From Branchipolynoe longqiensis (lineage: Eukaryota > Annelida > Polychaeta > Phyllodocida > Polynoidae): a DNA stretch of 64,000 nucleotides. Positions 41,397 to 51,645 of the stretch are shown here, piece after piece. Below the pieces are notes generated by a model, which worked only from the letters and a program-made list of their open reading frames with translations, ran no database searches and was not told the DNA's origin. Numbering within the stretch: position 1 is the stretch's first letter; each line of letters starts with the position of its first letter. The stretch covers positions 105,875,856 to 105,939,855 of the forward strand of contig CM059190.1 of the NCBI GenBank assembly GCA_030323885.1. Direction: 5' to 3'. The position numbers were made by a program, and so were the translations under genes.

Positions 41397-41695
41397 TCAG
41401 GCTGCGTAGTCTGATGGACATTTTCCTGAGATAAATATATCAGGTTGATCGTTATAATCTACCTTACTTTACTTTGAAGTAAATTTTATTTTAATTGGTT
41501 AACTTTGAAGTGCAAATGTAGAAAATTAATTTTGGGAAGCACACCAAAACTTGTTTCAGTCTTCCGTTCTATGCAATGATAAATTTTGAATAAGTGCACC
41601 AGTACCTAAGTTACATATGTAGTTCAAATATAGATGAGTAGATCACTGTTTTGGTTTTGAAAATTTGATATTTTCATGGGACTATGCAGCTTTAA
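41397..41695. mobile_element. Family R MITE, copy 3
   Basis: Ends GGCTGCGTAGTCTGATGG and CATGGGACTATGCAGCTTTAA are inverted with mismatches. The interior matches copy 1 (CTGAGATAAATATATCAGG, ATAATCTACCTTACTTTA, GTTCAAATATAGATGAGTAG). About 299 bp. Confidence 0.8.
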
Positions 41696-41904
41696 GAACC
41701 AATCAAACATGAACCCGTGTAAAATAACCAACCCGCCTTAACTTCTACACTTATGTCTTTTGTTCCCGCGGCGTCCGGTGCTAAATGTCGTCTGCTGCAA
41801 GTGACAGCAGACGACATCTCTTTAAAATGCGAGCACAGCTTCAGCGAGGAAACATTTCAATTAAAAACCACTATATTATCGCCAATACGTAACTATTTCT
41901 TGTT

Positions 41905-42065
41905 TGGGCTTTATATTCTAGCAACATCTAAGGTCATATAAGAACAGGATTCAAACTAACCACGTATTGTCACATACATCCTGATTCCATGGCATTTTGT
42001 TAATCGGTAAATATAACGAAAATCGCGAAAATCCGCGGAATGGCGAAGATCTTTCATCCCAGACT
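41905..42065 (+). repeat. Dispersed repeat family Q, copy 1
   Basis: Matches 58,500-58,675: a GGGCTTTAT start, CATATAAGAACAGGATTCA, ACATCCTGATTCCATGGC, then AAATCGCGAAAATCCGCGG-type and GAAGATCTTTCATCCC. A shorter related piece lies at 57,270-57,312. The class is unknown. Confidence 0.6.
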
Positions 42066-42235
42066 GCAGCAAGCAGACGACACAAGGTCAAGGTCACTGA
42101 GGGCGCGTTCCCCGCCCAACGGCCTGATCGTCGGGTTCCCGGCAGGGGGCGCCGTCAGCGCCGTGACGGCACGTGACGGCAACCCCTGACCCTTGACCCC
42201 TGAGCTGACCCGTATGACCCGCGCCACCTCGTCCG

Positions 42236-42553
42236 GGCGCAGTGGCCGAATCGGTAGAGCGCGGCCCTCGGGAGTTCGCGAGGTCGGTTCCCGGTCGAGA
42301 TAAACCAATGACTTAAAAATGGATACTTGTCGCTCCCTAACATGGCACTTGGCATTAATATGATAGGGCAAGGACTGGTCAGCTCAGCGTCAGTATAATG
42401 TGACTGAGTGGGATATCGGGTCATGGGGCCAGCGGCCTGATTTCCCAGTGGGGCTGCACTATAAAGTCGCCATGAGTGCACAGTCACAAGTCGGTACCCG
42501 TCCTGATATGACCTTACATGTTGCCAGGACGTAAAACTCCAACAACCAATCAA
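42236..42553 (+). mobile_element. SINE-A copy
   Basis: Head GCAGTGGCCGAATCGGTAGA with B box GGTTCCCGGTC-like, body and tail TGTTGCCAGGACGTAAAACT. Confidence 0.9.
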
Positions 42554-42741
42554 CCGGGTATGGGTGGCCAGACTTGCTGACCGCGTTCTTTGTGGCACTC
42601 GACCGGTGGACATGGCTCACTGACCACCACCTGACCTTGGTGTGAAGTTGAGGGGGGCGGGTGTGTGAGTAGACTTCGCTTTCAGTCACGTGGTCTGGCT
42701 GGGTTCCATCCCCCCCCCCCCCGCCCCCTCCACAATTAGCG

Positions 42742-43025
42742 GTTTTAACCCTCCCTTCAACCAGCACTAAAATCACGAGTATTAAGGTGACGTTGGGTTT
42801 CACCCAATTAGACCTAAATAAAGCGATACTTTGGTGCCCCCTTGTGGCACTTTGTGGAATCATAATCTACGTGTGTTGTTTTAACGCTCCCGCAATCCAG
42901 CGCCTCGTTTTCACACCACTAAAATCACGAGTATTTAACAGGTGATATTAGGTCTAACCTGGTTGGACCTAACTAAATAAAGTGATACTTTGGCGCCCCC
43001 TGGTGGCACTTTGCGGAATCATAGG
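42742..43025. repeat. Tandem duplication of ~140 bp
   Basis: Two units (about 42,742-42,865 and 42,880-43,025) share CACTAAAATCACGAGTATT, ACCTAAATAAAG(C/T)GATACTTTG and GGCACTTTG(T/C)GGAATCATA. A C-rich run lies just before (42,709-42,729). Confidence 0.85.
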
Positions 43026-43104
43026 GTCACGTCATTCCATCAAAAACCCTCCAAAATCACTTCTTTCTTTTTTTACATATAATATACTTTAGGGGGGAAA
43101 CAAT

Positions 43105-43145
43105 GATGATGATGATAATAATAATAATAGTAATAATAATAATGA
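43105..43145. repeat. (GAT)n(AAT)n microsatellite
   Basis: GATGATGATGATAATAATAA-type run. Confidence 0.93.
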
Positions 43146-43322
43146 ACGATATATTATATAATAAAGGTTATTATGCATAACAATATACAATACTAAATAA
43201 TAAGTTATATCCAATTTAATAATCAAATATTAATGATATACGGCGGGAATTTTCTTTTTTAAATGTTAGTGATTGTTTGTTTATGCTGCTCATAACGGTT
43301 AAGTGCATGAACTTGTTTTGGC

Positions 43323-43352
43323 CGAGGGAGCGGGACGTAGCTCATGTGGTAG
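43323..43352 (+). mobile_element. V-SINE head, split from its body by element W
   Basis: GGGAGCGGGACGTAGCTCAT with GTGGTAG at its end (43,346-43,352) is the start of a V-SINE; the rest resumes at 46,854 with the same GTGGTAG followed by ATTGTCCACCTGTGAAGG. Confidence 0.8.
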
Positions 43353-44721
43353 TAGGTACCGACAGCGAAATTTTAAAATATGCACAGGGCACAATATTTT
43401 GACTCCTTCTTGTAGACATTATAATTACAAGCCCAAATCCAAAAATAGGAAGCATATATCTATTATTGTTTTTTTGAGATAATCAAATTTTAAAATTGAA
43501 TATATAAAAATGTATTCATTTTGAATTAAAAGTGGAACTTTGGGCCAAATATAATAAAAAGTGGAGCCATGTGAGGGAAGTTCTGCTAACCAAATTCCAT
43601 TGCCTACATATCGGGATTTTAAATGTCAATCAGTAGATCAATTAGTCAAACAGATTTTTAATAAGTCAATGTCAAAAAGTGCAATTTATAACCAAAAAAT
43701 CATGCTGATTTGGCCAAATAGACATTTTCAAAGCCTGGTATTTTCTTTAAGAACTGCAACAAGACTGAATAGATGCTAAATAGATTGCATACTCGTAACA
43801 GTGTAATAGCTTATTTAATTTCAGATCTCTATCTGTAGAAAGTCAAAAGATATTTGCATCCTAAAATGTGAAAAGGTGTAATTCTTTGCATGTAAACAGT
43901 AACTGTAAATGAAATATTTAAATTTTTCAATGTATGAGATTTTCCTCAAATTTGGCACAGTAATGGGATACCCCTTCTCTGACACCAAGGCATATTATTT
44001 CTTTCAAAATGATATCCAATAATATGGAAAAACTTGCATTTTGATTAAACATATAAAGAAAAACTGTCAGAAAAACCTAAATATAAATTTGACAAATCTT
44101 TAAATGTTCACTGTAGCTCAAATAATGGTTGCATCTTCCTATAAAATGACACAGTACACATCATCCGGAAGTAATACACATAACCATCACAATATTATAT
44201 CTAAAAATGTTAATAAGTGCATTTTTATTGCACATACGAAGGAAAATATTCCAAAACCCAAAAGAATAATTTTCTTCAGAAATATTACACTTACTGCAGC
44301 TCTCCCAATAGTTGGATCTTCTTCAAATTTTGCATACACATCATATGGAACTAATGCATATTGGCTATCACAATACCTTTTCTAAAATTATCAAAAGTTG
44401 CATTTTGATTGCAAATTCAAATTAGAAATGCTTGAAACCAAAAATATTGATTTTAAAATATCTTAAAATCTTCACTAAACCTAAACCAATGGTTGAATCT
44501 TCGACAAATTTGACACACTATTAGATTATGTATCATGTGATGCATCCTAATAGACATTAATGTCAGATACGTCATGTTTCTATCATGTGTGTCACCATTG
44601 TGAAACTGCTATGGACAGCAAAGGCCCAAGGAGGTTGTGTCAATATCCTGTCTGCCACTCCTTGCACTATCTCAATAAAATGATTGGTACGATTGGAAAG
44701 GTAATAACATTTTCTCTCTAT

Positions 44722-46396
44722 TTTTTTTTTGGTTCAAGTATTTATTCATCGAATAATATCTTTTGTCAGCGCCGGAGCACTGGTCTTCCGGCCGTACAGT
44801 ACAATTCCCTAATACATAAATGAAACCACCACCAGATGTAATAGCGACTGTGCGCAAATCCTGTTTGTTACTAAAAGTATTATACATTTTATAAATGAAG
44901 TATCAGCTGTAGTTGTAACTGCATACTAAAAGTATTATACATTTTATAAATGAAGTATCAGCTGTGTACAAGTCCAGTCCAATAAGTATCATGCATAAAT
45001 GAAACTACTATCAGTTGCAATAGCGACTGCATGCAAATCCCGTTTGCCACTAGAAGCACCATACATTCTATAAATGAATTTTCAGCTGTAGTAGTAACTG
45101 TGTACAGATTCAGTCCAACAAAGCATCATGCAAATTCAGTCAACAATATGTATTACAAGGGTATAGAAAGAAATATATCAAAATATATATACCTATTTTG
45201 AAATACATGCACAGTATATATGCAATTAGTAATTGCTAGTTCTCTGTATTGTATGATTTGATGAATGGAATGGGGGTCTGAGATTGTATTGGGGATAAAA
45301 AGGTACTAGGTACGTACTGGGCATTGTAGCATGGGTGGGTAGGGGCTTCGCTCACTGGGCCATGTAGTGAATTTGAGACTATTTGTATGTATGAGTGTAC
45401 AGGGGTCAGGGCAAGGGTGGGCCTTTAGGATACCTGCAACTGTGTAGGGGTCTGACAGGCCTGTTGTATTTTTATTAAGTTTTTGAATTCAAGGAGACTT
45501 GTGGACAGTCTTGTCCTCACTGGGAGTTTATTCCATAATGTACCTCCTCTGTAAATCGGTGCTTTAGTCAGCTTGTTTGTTAGTGGCTTGGGCATTTTTA
45601 GGAGTGTAGCATCACTCTGTCTGGTGACTCTGTTTGTATGGTCAACATATTGCTCATCATTCGATCTTTTATACATGAGAGTGAGGAGATGTGAGTCCCT
45701 CCTTTGGCTAAGGTAGCTGATTTGTGCTTTGGTATGCATTTCCTTTACAGACAGGTTTTTACCTCTGTAGACAGTTCTAAGTGCCCTGTTTTGAATCCTC
45801 TGTAATTTGGTTTCCTGCTGTTTCGTCAGTAGTCCATAGATCAAATCATTGTAGTCAATTATTGGAAGAATAGTGGCTTTATATAGCAAAAGAGCTGTGT
45901 TCTCATTCATATAGTATCTAATTTTCCTAAAAGTTGTCATTTTTACAGCTCATTTGATTGAGTTTTGACAGTTGTCGATTACCATTAAGCGTTGAATCGA
46001 GTGTGGTCCCTAAATATTTGTATGTGTCTACCTCATTCAGTGCTGTATCACCCAAATGTAGAGTGATAGGTTGTGCTCTTGATTTCTTTGCTTTGGTTGC
46101 AAAAATTACATATTCAGATTTCTTTGCATTTATTGTCAGTTTATTTTCCTTACACCAGATGTTAACCTTAGCTATCACATCCTCAGCTATCTCCGCTGCA
46201 GATTCAATGTTTTGTCCATGGACTGTGAGGGCAGTATCATCAGCGAAAAGTGTAAACATTGCCTCCTTCGTTACCAAGGGCAAGTCATTAATAAATATGA
46301 GGAAGAGTAGTGGCCCAAGTGTAGAACCCTGGGGTACTCCAGTTGTAATTGATCTCTCTGTTGATTTAGTGTCATTTAGTGACATCCATACCAAAT
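44722..46396 (-). mobile_element. LINE, 5'-truncated, inside element W
   Basis: Minus strand: RT C-terminal half and tail domain (46,394-45,425), then ~700 bp of 3' UTR ending in a poly-A (a T11 run on plus at 44,722-44,733). W sequence continues on both sides (compare copy B around 52,080). The 3' UTR contains a direct repeat (CTAAAAGTATTATACATTTT near 44,871 and 44,926). Confidence 0.85.
45425..46394 (-). pseudogene. LINE reverse transcriptase, C-terminal half
   Basis: Two overlapping minus frames. The first (46,394-45,927) has RSITTGVPQGSTLGPLLFLI (RT palm), FTLFADDTALTVHG (active-site ADD), CKENKLTINAKKSEYVIF and DTYKYLGTTLDSTLN. The second (45,940-45,425) has NTALLLYKATILPIIDYNDL, KLQRIQNRALRTVYRG and GTLWNKLPVRTRLSTSLLEF. 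A frame change occurs near 45,935. The endonuclease and the start of RT are missing by 5' truncation, common for LINE copies. It would be target-primed RT; dead copy. Confidence 0.85.
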
Positions 46397-46853
46397 CTCA
46401 TTATATTTTTTATATTTTTAAATTGAGTACATGATTTCAAAGTTCAAAAATAATTTAAATGGCAGAATTTGCCCTAATACACTTATTTGACCTAGGGCAT
46501 GGATATATGGATAGAAAGCTGAGGTCATGGCACTTCTTTTGGTGCCATCTTTTCTACGATGTCGTGCAAGGGAGCGCGGTCCAATTAAAGATAGCCTGTT
46601 TTCAGAGTTGTTTTTATTTACACCAATGATGAAGGAATATTCACTAAATACACCCATCATACAATTGGATTTTACTTATATAGAAGCTTATTATATATTC
46701 AATCCAACAGAATCATCAAATAGAACAAATGTTGATCTTCTCACTGATGCAATTTCATCAAAATCAAATACATACAGAAATAGTTATGACCCTGTGAATA
46801 TTGATGAAAAAAAGCACCATTCCAGAGATTTTTCATGTCGCTGCCGGTACCTA

Positions 46854-47165
46854 GTGGTAGATTGTCCACCTGTGAAGGTGTGGGTCATCCGATCGATCCT
46901 GCTCAGTGGACCAATTTGCAGTCTGGGCTATTTTCTGTTCCAAACAGTGGTCCACAACTGCTTCATCAAAGGCTGTGGTATGTCCTGTCATGTATGTGGG
47001 AAAGTTAATATAAAAGACTCCTTGCTGCTTATCGGAAAGAATAGCCAATGTGGCGTCAGTGGGTTTCCTCCAAAGAAATGTCAGAATGACCATATTTTTT
47101 ACGTCCAATAGCCGATGATGAAAATCAAAGTGCTCTAGAGGCGTTGATAAATAAAACAAGGTTTT
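46854..47165 (+). mobile_element. V-SINE body, continued after element W
   Basis: GTGGTAGATTGTCCACCTGT, GATCGATCCTGCTCAGTGG, AGTTAATATAAAAGACTCCT, AATGTCAGAATGACCATATT, CCAATAGCCGATGATGAAAA, ending AATAAAACAAGG. Same family as at 56,375. Confidence 0.88.
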
Positions 47166-47325
47166 TTGTTTTGTTTGTCTTTTGCCGCTGTGCAGTAGTG
47201 GTCATATTTTGCCTGTTACACATACTCTAGAGCAGTACGATCACATCGCGCACCAGGCATCGCGACCTTGGTGCACTCACAGCCAGCTCGTGATGCACAA
47301 TTACCAACACTACATCGGAGTAGTT

Positions 47326-47547
47326 TGTTGGTTGTTGTTTTACATCCTAGCAACATCTAAGGTTATATCAGGATGGGTACCGACTTGCGACAGTACACAC
47401 TCATTGTGACTTTATAGTGCTGCCCCACTGGGAAATCAAGCCGCCGGTACCATGACCCAATATCCCACCCAGTCACATTATCCTGACACTGAGCTAACCA
47501 ATCCTTGCCCTATCCTATTAATGCCAAGCACCTGGCTAGGAAGCGAC
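47326..47547 (-). mobile_element. SINE-A, 5'-truncated but with 14-bp duplication
   Basis: Lies between ACATC(G/A)GAGTAGTT at 47,312-47,325 and 47,548-47,561. On minus it starts at the GTCGCTTCCTAGCC point of the body, without a tRNA head, and ends in the tail. The duplication shows it arrived already truncated. Confidence 0.88.
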
Positions 47548-47620
47548 ACATCAGAGTAGTTGGTGGAAATGGACTGCGAATCATTAGGGAGACAAAGCGC
47601 CGGCGTAGCCAGTCTTTTTA

Positions 47621-47644
47621 CGCCCCCCCCCCCCCCCCCCCCCC
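47621..47644. repeat. Long C run
   Basis: Close to 20 consecutive Cs within a GC-rich stretch (47,600-47,760). Confidence 0.9.
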
Positions 47645-47999
47645 GCTGACCCCGCCTCCCTGAACCATCTGCCCGCCTCGCCCACCACGCCCCTTTAATA
47701 TAAAAACATCCATTTTCCGCTCGGCTGACGTGGTGCGTGCCCCCGAGGCCACGCCCACTTTTGTGTGGGTGGGGGTCAAAGGTCAGCATTATTCCCCCCC
47801 TCCCTACTGCCACTAGCACCCTGCCTCCCCAACACACACACTGCCACTAGCACCCTGCCTCCCCAAACACCCTGCCTCCTCAACCAACTAACAAACACAC
47901 ACGACCACTTGCACCCTGCATCCTCAACCAGCTCAGCCCCTCACACACGCACCCACACACACATATACAGACACTAGCACCATACCTCTCCAACCAACT
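47645..47999. other. GC- and CA-rich unannotated stretch
   Basis: CCCTGCCTCC repeats near 47,820-47,880 lead into the CA-rich tract. Short frames here are not believable genes. Confidence 0.45.
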
Positions 48000-48212
48000 C
48001 ACCCAATCACACACATGCAGACACGCAGACACGCAGACACGCAGACACACAGACACACACATACAGACACACACACAGACACACACACAGACACACACAC
48101 ATACACACACACACACAGACACACATGCGCAGACGCGCGCACACACACACAGACACACGCACAGACACACAGACAGACACAAGACACAAGACACACACAC
48201 ACACACACACAA
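48000..48212. repeat. CA-rich microsatellite (ACACAGAC)
   Basis: Alternating ACACAG/CACACA with GACACGCA variants. Open Cys/Val-rich (minus) and Thr/His-rich (plus) frames result from composition. Confidence 0.95.
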
Positions 48213-48217
48213 AGCAC

Positions 48218-48833
48218 CTACATGCCGTGCCATTCAATATTGGCTGAAAGTGTGCACCCAATAAGGCACACAGCGGGGGTGGGGAGGGTGAGGTGGGGGG
48301 TGAGGTGAGGTGGGGCGGGGTGTGGGACAGTGTGAGGTGGGGACGTGCTTGAGTTGGGTGTGGGTAAAGAGGGTGTGGGTGTGGGGGGGGGGGGGGGGGG
48401 GGGGGGAATGCCTTGTGAGCCATAAAGCACCTACATGATGTGACATCCAATATAAGGCTAGAACTGAGCATCTATAAACACACTCTCATGGGGGGGGGGG
48501 GGGGGGGGGGGGGGGGCGGGGGGGGGGCAACGCCTTGTGAGCCATAAAGCACCTACATGATGTGACATCCAATATAGGCTAGAACTGTGCATCTATAAAC
48601 ACACTCTCATGGGGGGGGGGGGGGGGGGGGGGGGGGGGCAACGCCTTGTGAGCCATATAGGCACTACATGATGTGGGACATCCAATATAAGGCTAGAACT
48701 GTGCATCTATGAAACACACTCTCATGGGGTGGGGGGGGGGGGGGGGGGGGGCAACGCCTTGTGAGCCATTAAGCACCTACATGATGTGACACGCATTAAG
48801 GCTAGAACGTGCATCTATAACACACTCTCTCAT

Positions 48834-48866
<33 letters not shown>

Positions 48867-49025
48867 ACGCCTTGTGAGCCATAAGGCACCTACATGATGT
48901 GACATCCAATATAAGGCTAGAACTGTGCATCTATAAACACACTCTCATGGGGGTGGGGGGGGGCAACGCCTTGTGAGCCATAAGGCACCTACATGATGTG
49001 ACATCCAATATAAGGCTAGAACTCT
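48218..49025. repeat. ~100-120-bp minisatellite with long poly-G tracts
   Basis: Six to seven units of AACGCCTTGTGAGCCATAA, CACCTACATGATGTGACATC, AATATAAGGCTAGAACTG, CATCTATAAACACACTCTCA followed by a run of about 10-30 Gs. Unit starts are near 48,408, 48,530, 48,641, 48,753, 48,866 and 48,966. Length differences are mostly in the G runs. Confidence 0.95.
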
Positions 49026-49126
49026 CATAACATGTGTTCCGCTCCAGTGAGGACCAAATAGAGACCTTTCTGTGACCACTACTATGACTGCAGTTTTAAG
49101 TGGCACTGTGCACAAACCGGATCACC

Positions 49127-49462
49127 GGGCTCGATGGCCGAATCGATAGAGCGCGGACCTCGCGTGCGGAAGGTCAGGAATTTGGTTCCCGGTCGAGTCA
49201 AACCAATGACTAATAAAATTGATACTTTTCACTTCCTAGCCTGGCACTCAGCATTATTAGGATAAGGCAAGGACTGGTTAGCTCAGTGTCCGGATAATGT
49301 GAGTGAGTGGCATATCAGTTCATGGTGCCAGTAGCCTGATTTCCAAATGGGGTAGCACTATAAAGTTGCCATTAGTGTCCGCACTGTCACAAGTCGGTAC
49401 CTGTCCTGATATGACTTTAGATGTTGCCAAGACGTAAAACTCCCAACTCCCAACGAACCAAC
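49127..49462 (+). mobile_element. SINE-A copy
   Basis: Head CTCGATGGCCGAATCGATAG, B box region TTTGGTTCCCGGTC, complete body and tail ATGTTGCCAAGACGTAAAAC. Confidence 0.9.
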
Positions 49463-49955
49463 CACAAACCAGACTAATTGCTCCTCTTTGATAAATTTGC
49501 ATAAAACCCAGGTCACCACCTCAACCCACCGCCTCCCACTCACCCACCCACCCACTCCCACCAGACCAACGCCTGCTCATAACGATCACAATAATGAATA
49601 ATTAATAATTAATTATGACAATCTTGTTTCCTAACGCGCTCGTGGTAATGTCGCTGCAACTAGGGCGACCATTTTAACACGGCCGCCGCGGTACGCTAGG
49701 GGTCACAGCGTCACAGGGTCAAGGTCACGTGAACGCGGCCCATCTTCTCATCATAACGGACGCGGTGGTTCCCCACTCCTCCTTATTGTGGGTGAACACG
49801 CGACCTGTAGTGGTAAATCTCGCAGATATAAATAGAACAGGTGGGGATGGGGTGGGATGGGGTGGGGTGTGGTGGGGTGGGGCGGGGCGGGGGGCGGGGT
49901 GATGGGGCAGCGCAGAACCTGGTCTTAGGTCCAGGCTGCAGTGTTGCCAAAAAAA
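49463..49955. other. Unannotated stretch with a G-rich tract
   Basis: GGGGTGGGATGGGGTGGGG-type tract at 49,835-49,905. No gene seen. Confidence 0.5.
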
Positions 49956-50286
49956 AGTTTGTTTTATTTAACAACGCCTCTAGAGCGCACTGATTTTTAA
50001 CATCCGCTATTGGACTTCAAACATATGGTCATTCTGACATATTTCTTTAGAGAAAACCTGCTGCCACCACATACGTTACTCTTTCGATAAGCAGCAAGGG
50101 CTCTTTTATATGCACTTTCCCACAGACAGGACAGTACATACCACAGCCTTTGATGAATCAGTTGTGGACCACTGGTTGGAACGGAAAATAGCCCAAAATG
50201 CAAATGTGTCCATGCAGCAGGATCGATTGGATGATCTAAACCTTCACAGGTGGACAGTCTACTGCCTGAGCCATGTCCCGCTCCCG
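49956..50286 (-). mobile_element. V-SINE-like SINE, near full length
   Basis: On minus: GGGAGCGGGACATGGCTCAG head, CCTGTGAAGG, body with AAAGTGCATATAAAAGAGCC, ATATGTCAGAATGACCATAT, tail GTTGTTAAATAAAACAAAC. Confidence 0.9.
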
Positions 50287-50869
50287 CAGTATTGCCAACC
50301 TGGAGGTAGTGAGAATCCTTGAGGTTTTGCGTTGCAGCCATAGAAGCCGAGTGGCGGCAGCCGCAAGCTTATTAGGGGGGATTGGGGGCTTGCCCGCTCG
50401 GAATTATTTTCTTTAAATGGGCTATTTAAGGGCATTTCCAGGGGGTGATAGGTTGATCTTTAAGCATAATAATAAGATATTTACTTGTATTTACAGATAT
50501 TTATACAAAAGCACAGAAATTCATGGGATTTTGGGGTTGATCCAGGACTCATGAGATGACTTATCAGGACCTCCAATTTGTGTGACTCTCACAGGAATTT
50601 CGTGAGAGTTGGCTGAGGCTGCACAAATGGGGTGGCTTCGTTTGTAGGCGAAGGATCAGATCAAGGTCACCTCCAAGAGGCGTGAACGATAGCCCTATTT
50701 TTAAAGACGCCCAGTATTGTCCACTGAGATGACAAACAAACTGAATGTAATATATGAATCACGTCATGTGTGCGATTTTCTCATCACATGACCTAGAGGG
50801 GTTCTCCACAGACCGGAACCCATTTTGCTTTGAGGCATCCCATCGATAGAGAATGCAAAACACCAAGGG
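50287..50869. other. Unannotated stretch
   Basis: No gene or repeat copy recognised. Confidence 0.4.
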
Positions 50870-51312
50870 AATCCCACCAGCAACATTAGACTGCTTTCAT
50901 TACTTGACTGCCGCTCTCCATTTAGCTCTCTGTTGTGAGAGTTGCATCCATGAGTCGGTCTTAATGTCACATTTCATGAAAGCTGCCTGCAAAAGTGTTG
51001 AAGTGCTGCTGGCTTTTGCAAGTTACCAGCGGCACTCTCTCAGGGAGCAAATAGAGGTTTCACACCGGCAAGAACATGTCAAGACAGGCGAAAAACTATC
51101 TGTCCCTGCAGTGGCTGGTCGGGAGATGTTGGGGGTTCCATACATCAACCACCCTTAATGCTGCCACAGTGACATGGTTTTCTGTTTAGGGTTTGCTCCC
51201 TTAGCCTTCGGTTCTGTCAAGAACCTGTACCAGAAGGCAGTGGTTTACAACTCTGCAGGGCAGGGGCGTCAAACTCCCTGAGGTATTTCTATACCTGCAA
51301 TACCTGCATACC
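50870..51312 (-). mobile_element. Deletion derivative of the 21.8-kb LINE
   Basis: On minus it starts like the LINE (TATGCAGGTATTGCAGG, then 300 bp matching 21,815-22,125), jumps to a short unmatched piece (50,975-51,000), and continues with the LINE 3' coding end (complement of ATTAAGACCGACTCATGG and CAGCAGTCAAGTAATGAAAG). It lacks all RT sequence between. It may be a non-autonomous derivative or a deleted copy. Confidence 0.8.
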
Positions 51313-51645
51313 CTATACCAGCAACATCAGTCATACAGTAAATAGGGGCGCAGACCTCATCACTCTCCCCTCACATATTTGGTTGCCTAAACCGAAAAAC
51401 TAAGAAAAGCTGTGCTTGGAGAGCATTTGTCAGAGTACAGGTCCAGTCTAGGTGGCCTATACCAGATATCTTTAAATCCAAGCAAAAGGGGCTGTTGTAA
51501 GAGTCCACTGAAGCCACTGGTTCCAGGCACCATTGTTTATCTATATTAGGCCAAATGAAATAAAAGATTTGGTGATCGTCCCTGGCCGTGCATGAAAAAT
51601 CGCCCGCCCCTCAAATTTTTACCTGTTAAAAATATGTTGTGATAG
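51313..51645. other. Unannotated stretch with a short shared block
   Basis: 51,570-51,640 (GAAAAATCGCCCGCCCCT) resembles 9177-9255. Confidence 0.45.

Larger units (their letters stand above)
43353..46853 (+). mobile_element. Element W, copy A (inverted ends, non-coding), with LINE insertion
   Basis: Begins TAGGTACCGACAGCG and ends CGCTGCCGGTACCTA, flanked by GTGGTAG on both sides. Without the LINE it is ~1.83 kb, the same as copy B (51,646-53,460, opposite strand), and alignable along its length. The interior is AT-rich with three to four degenerate ~180-190-bp internal repeats (a GGTT(G)ATCTTC-type block at about 44,130, 44,325 and 44,500) and no coding frame. This is a non-autonomous DNA-transposon-like element; the superfamily is unknown. 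Confidence 0.85.

Noticed and set aside
47880..48471. Cys-rich minus frames that could look like a cysteine-rich peptide
   Set aside because: Entirely CA-microsatellite translation.
48218..49025. Regularly spaced units resembling a CRISPR array
   Set aside because: The repeated part is ~80 bp and the spacers are poly-G; no cas genes and a eukaryotic setting.
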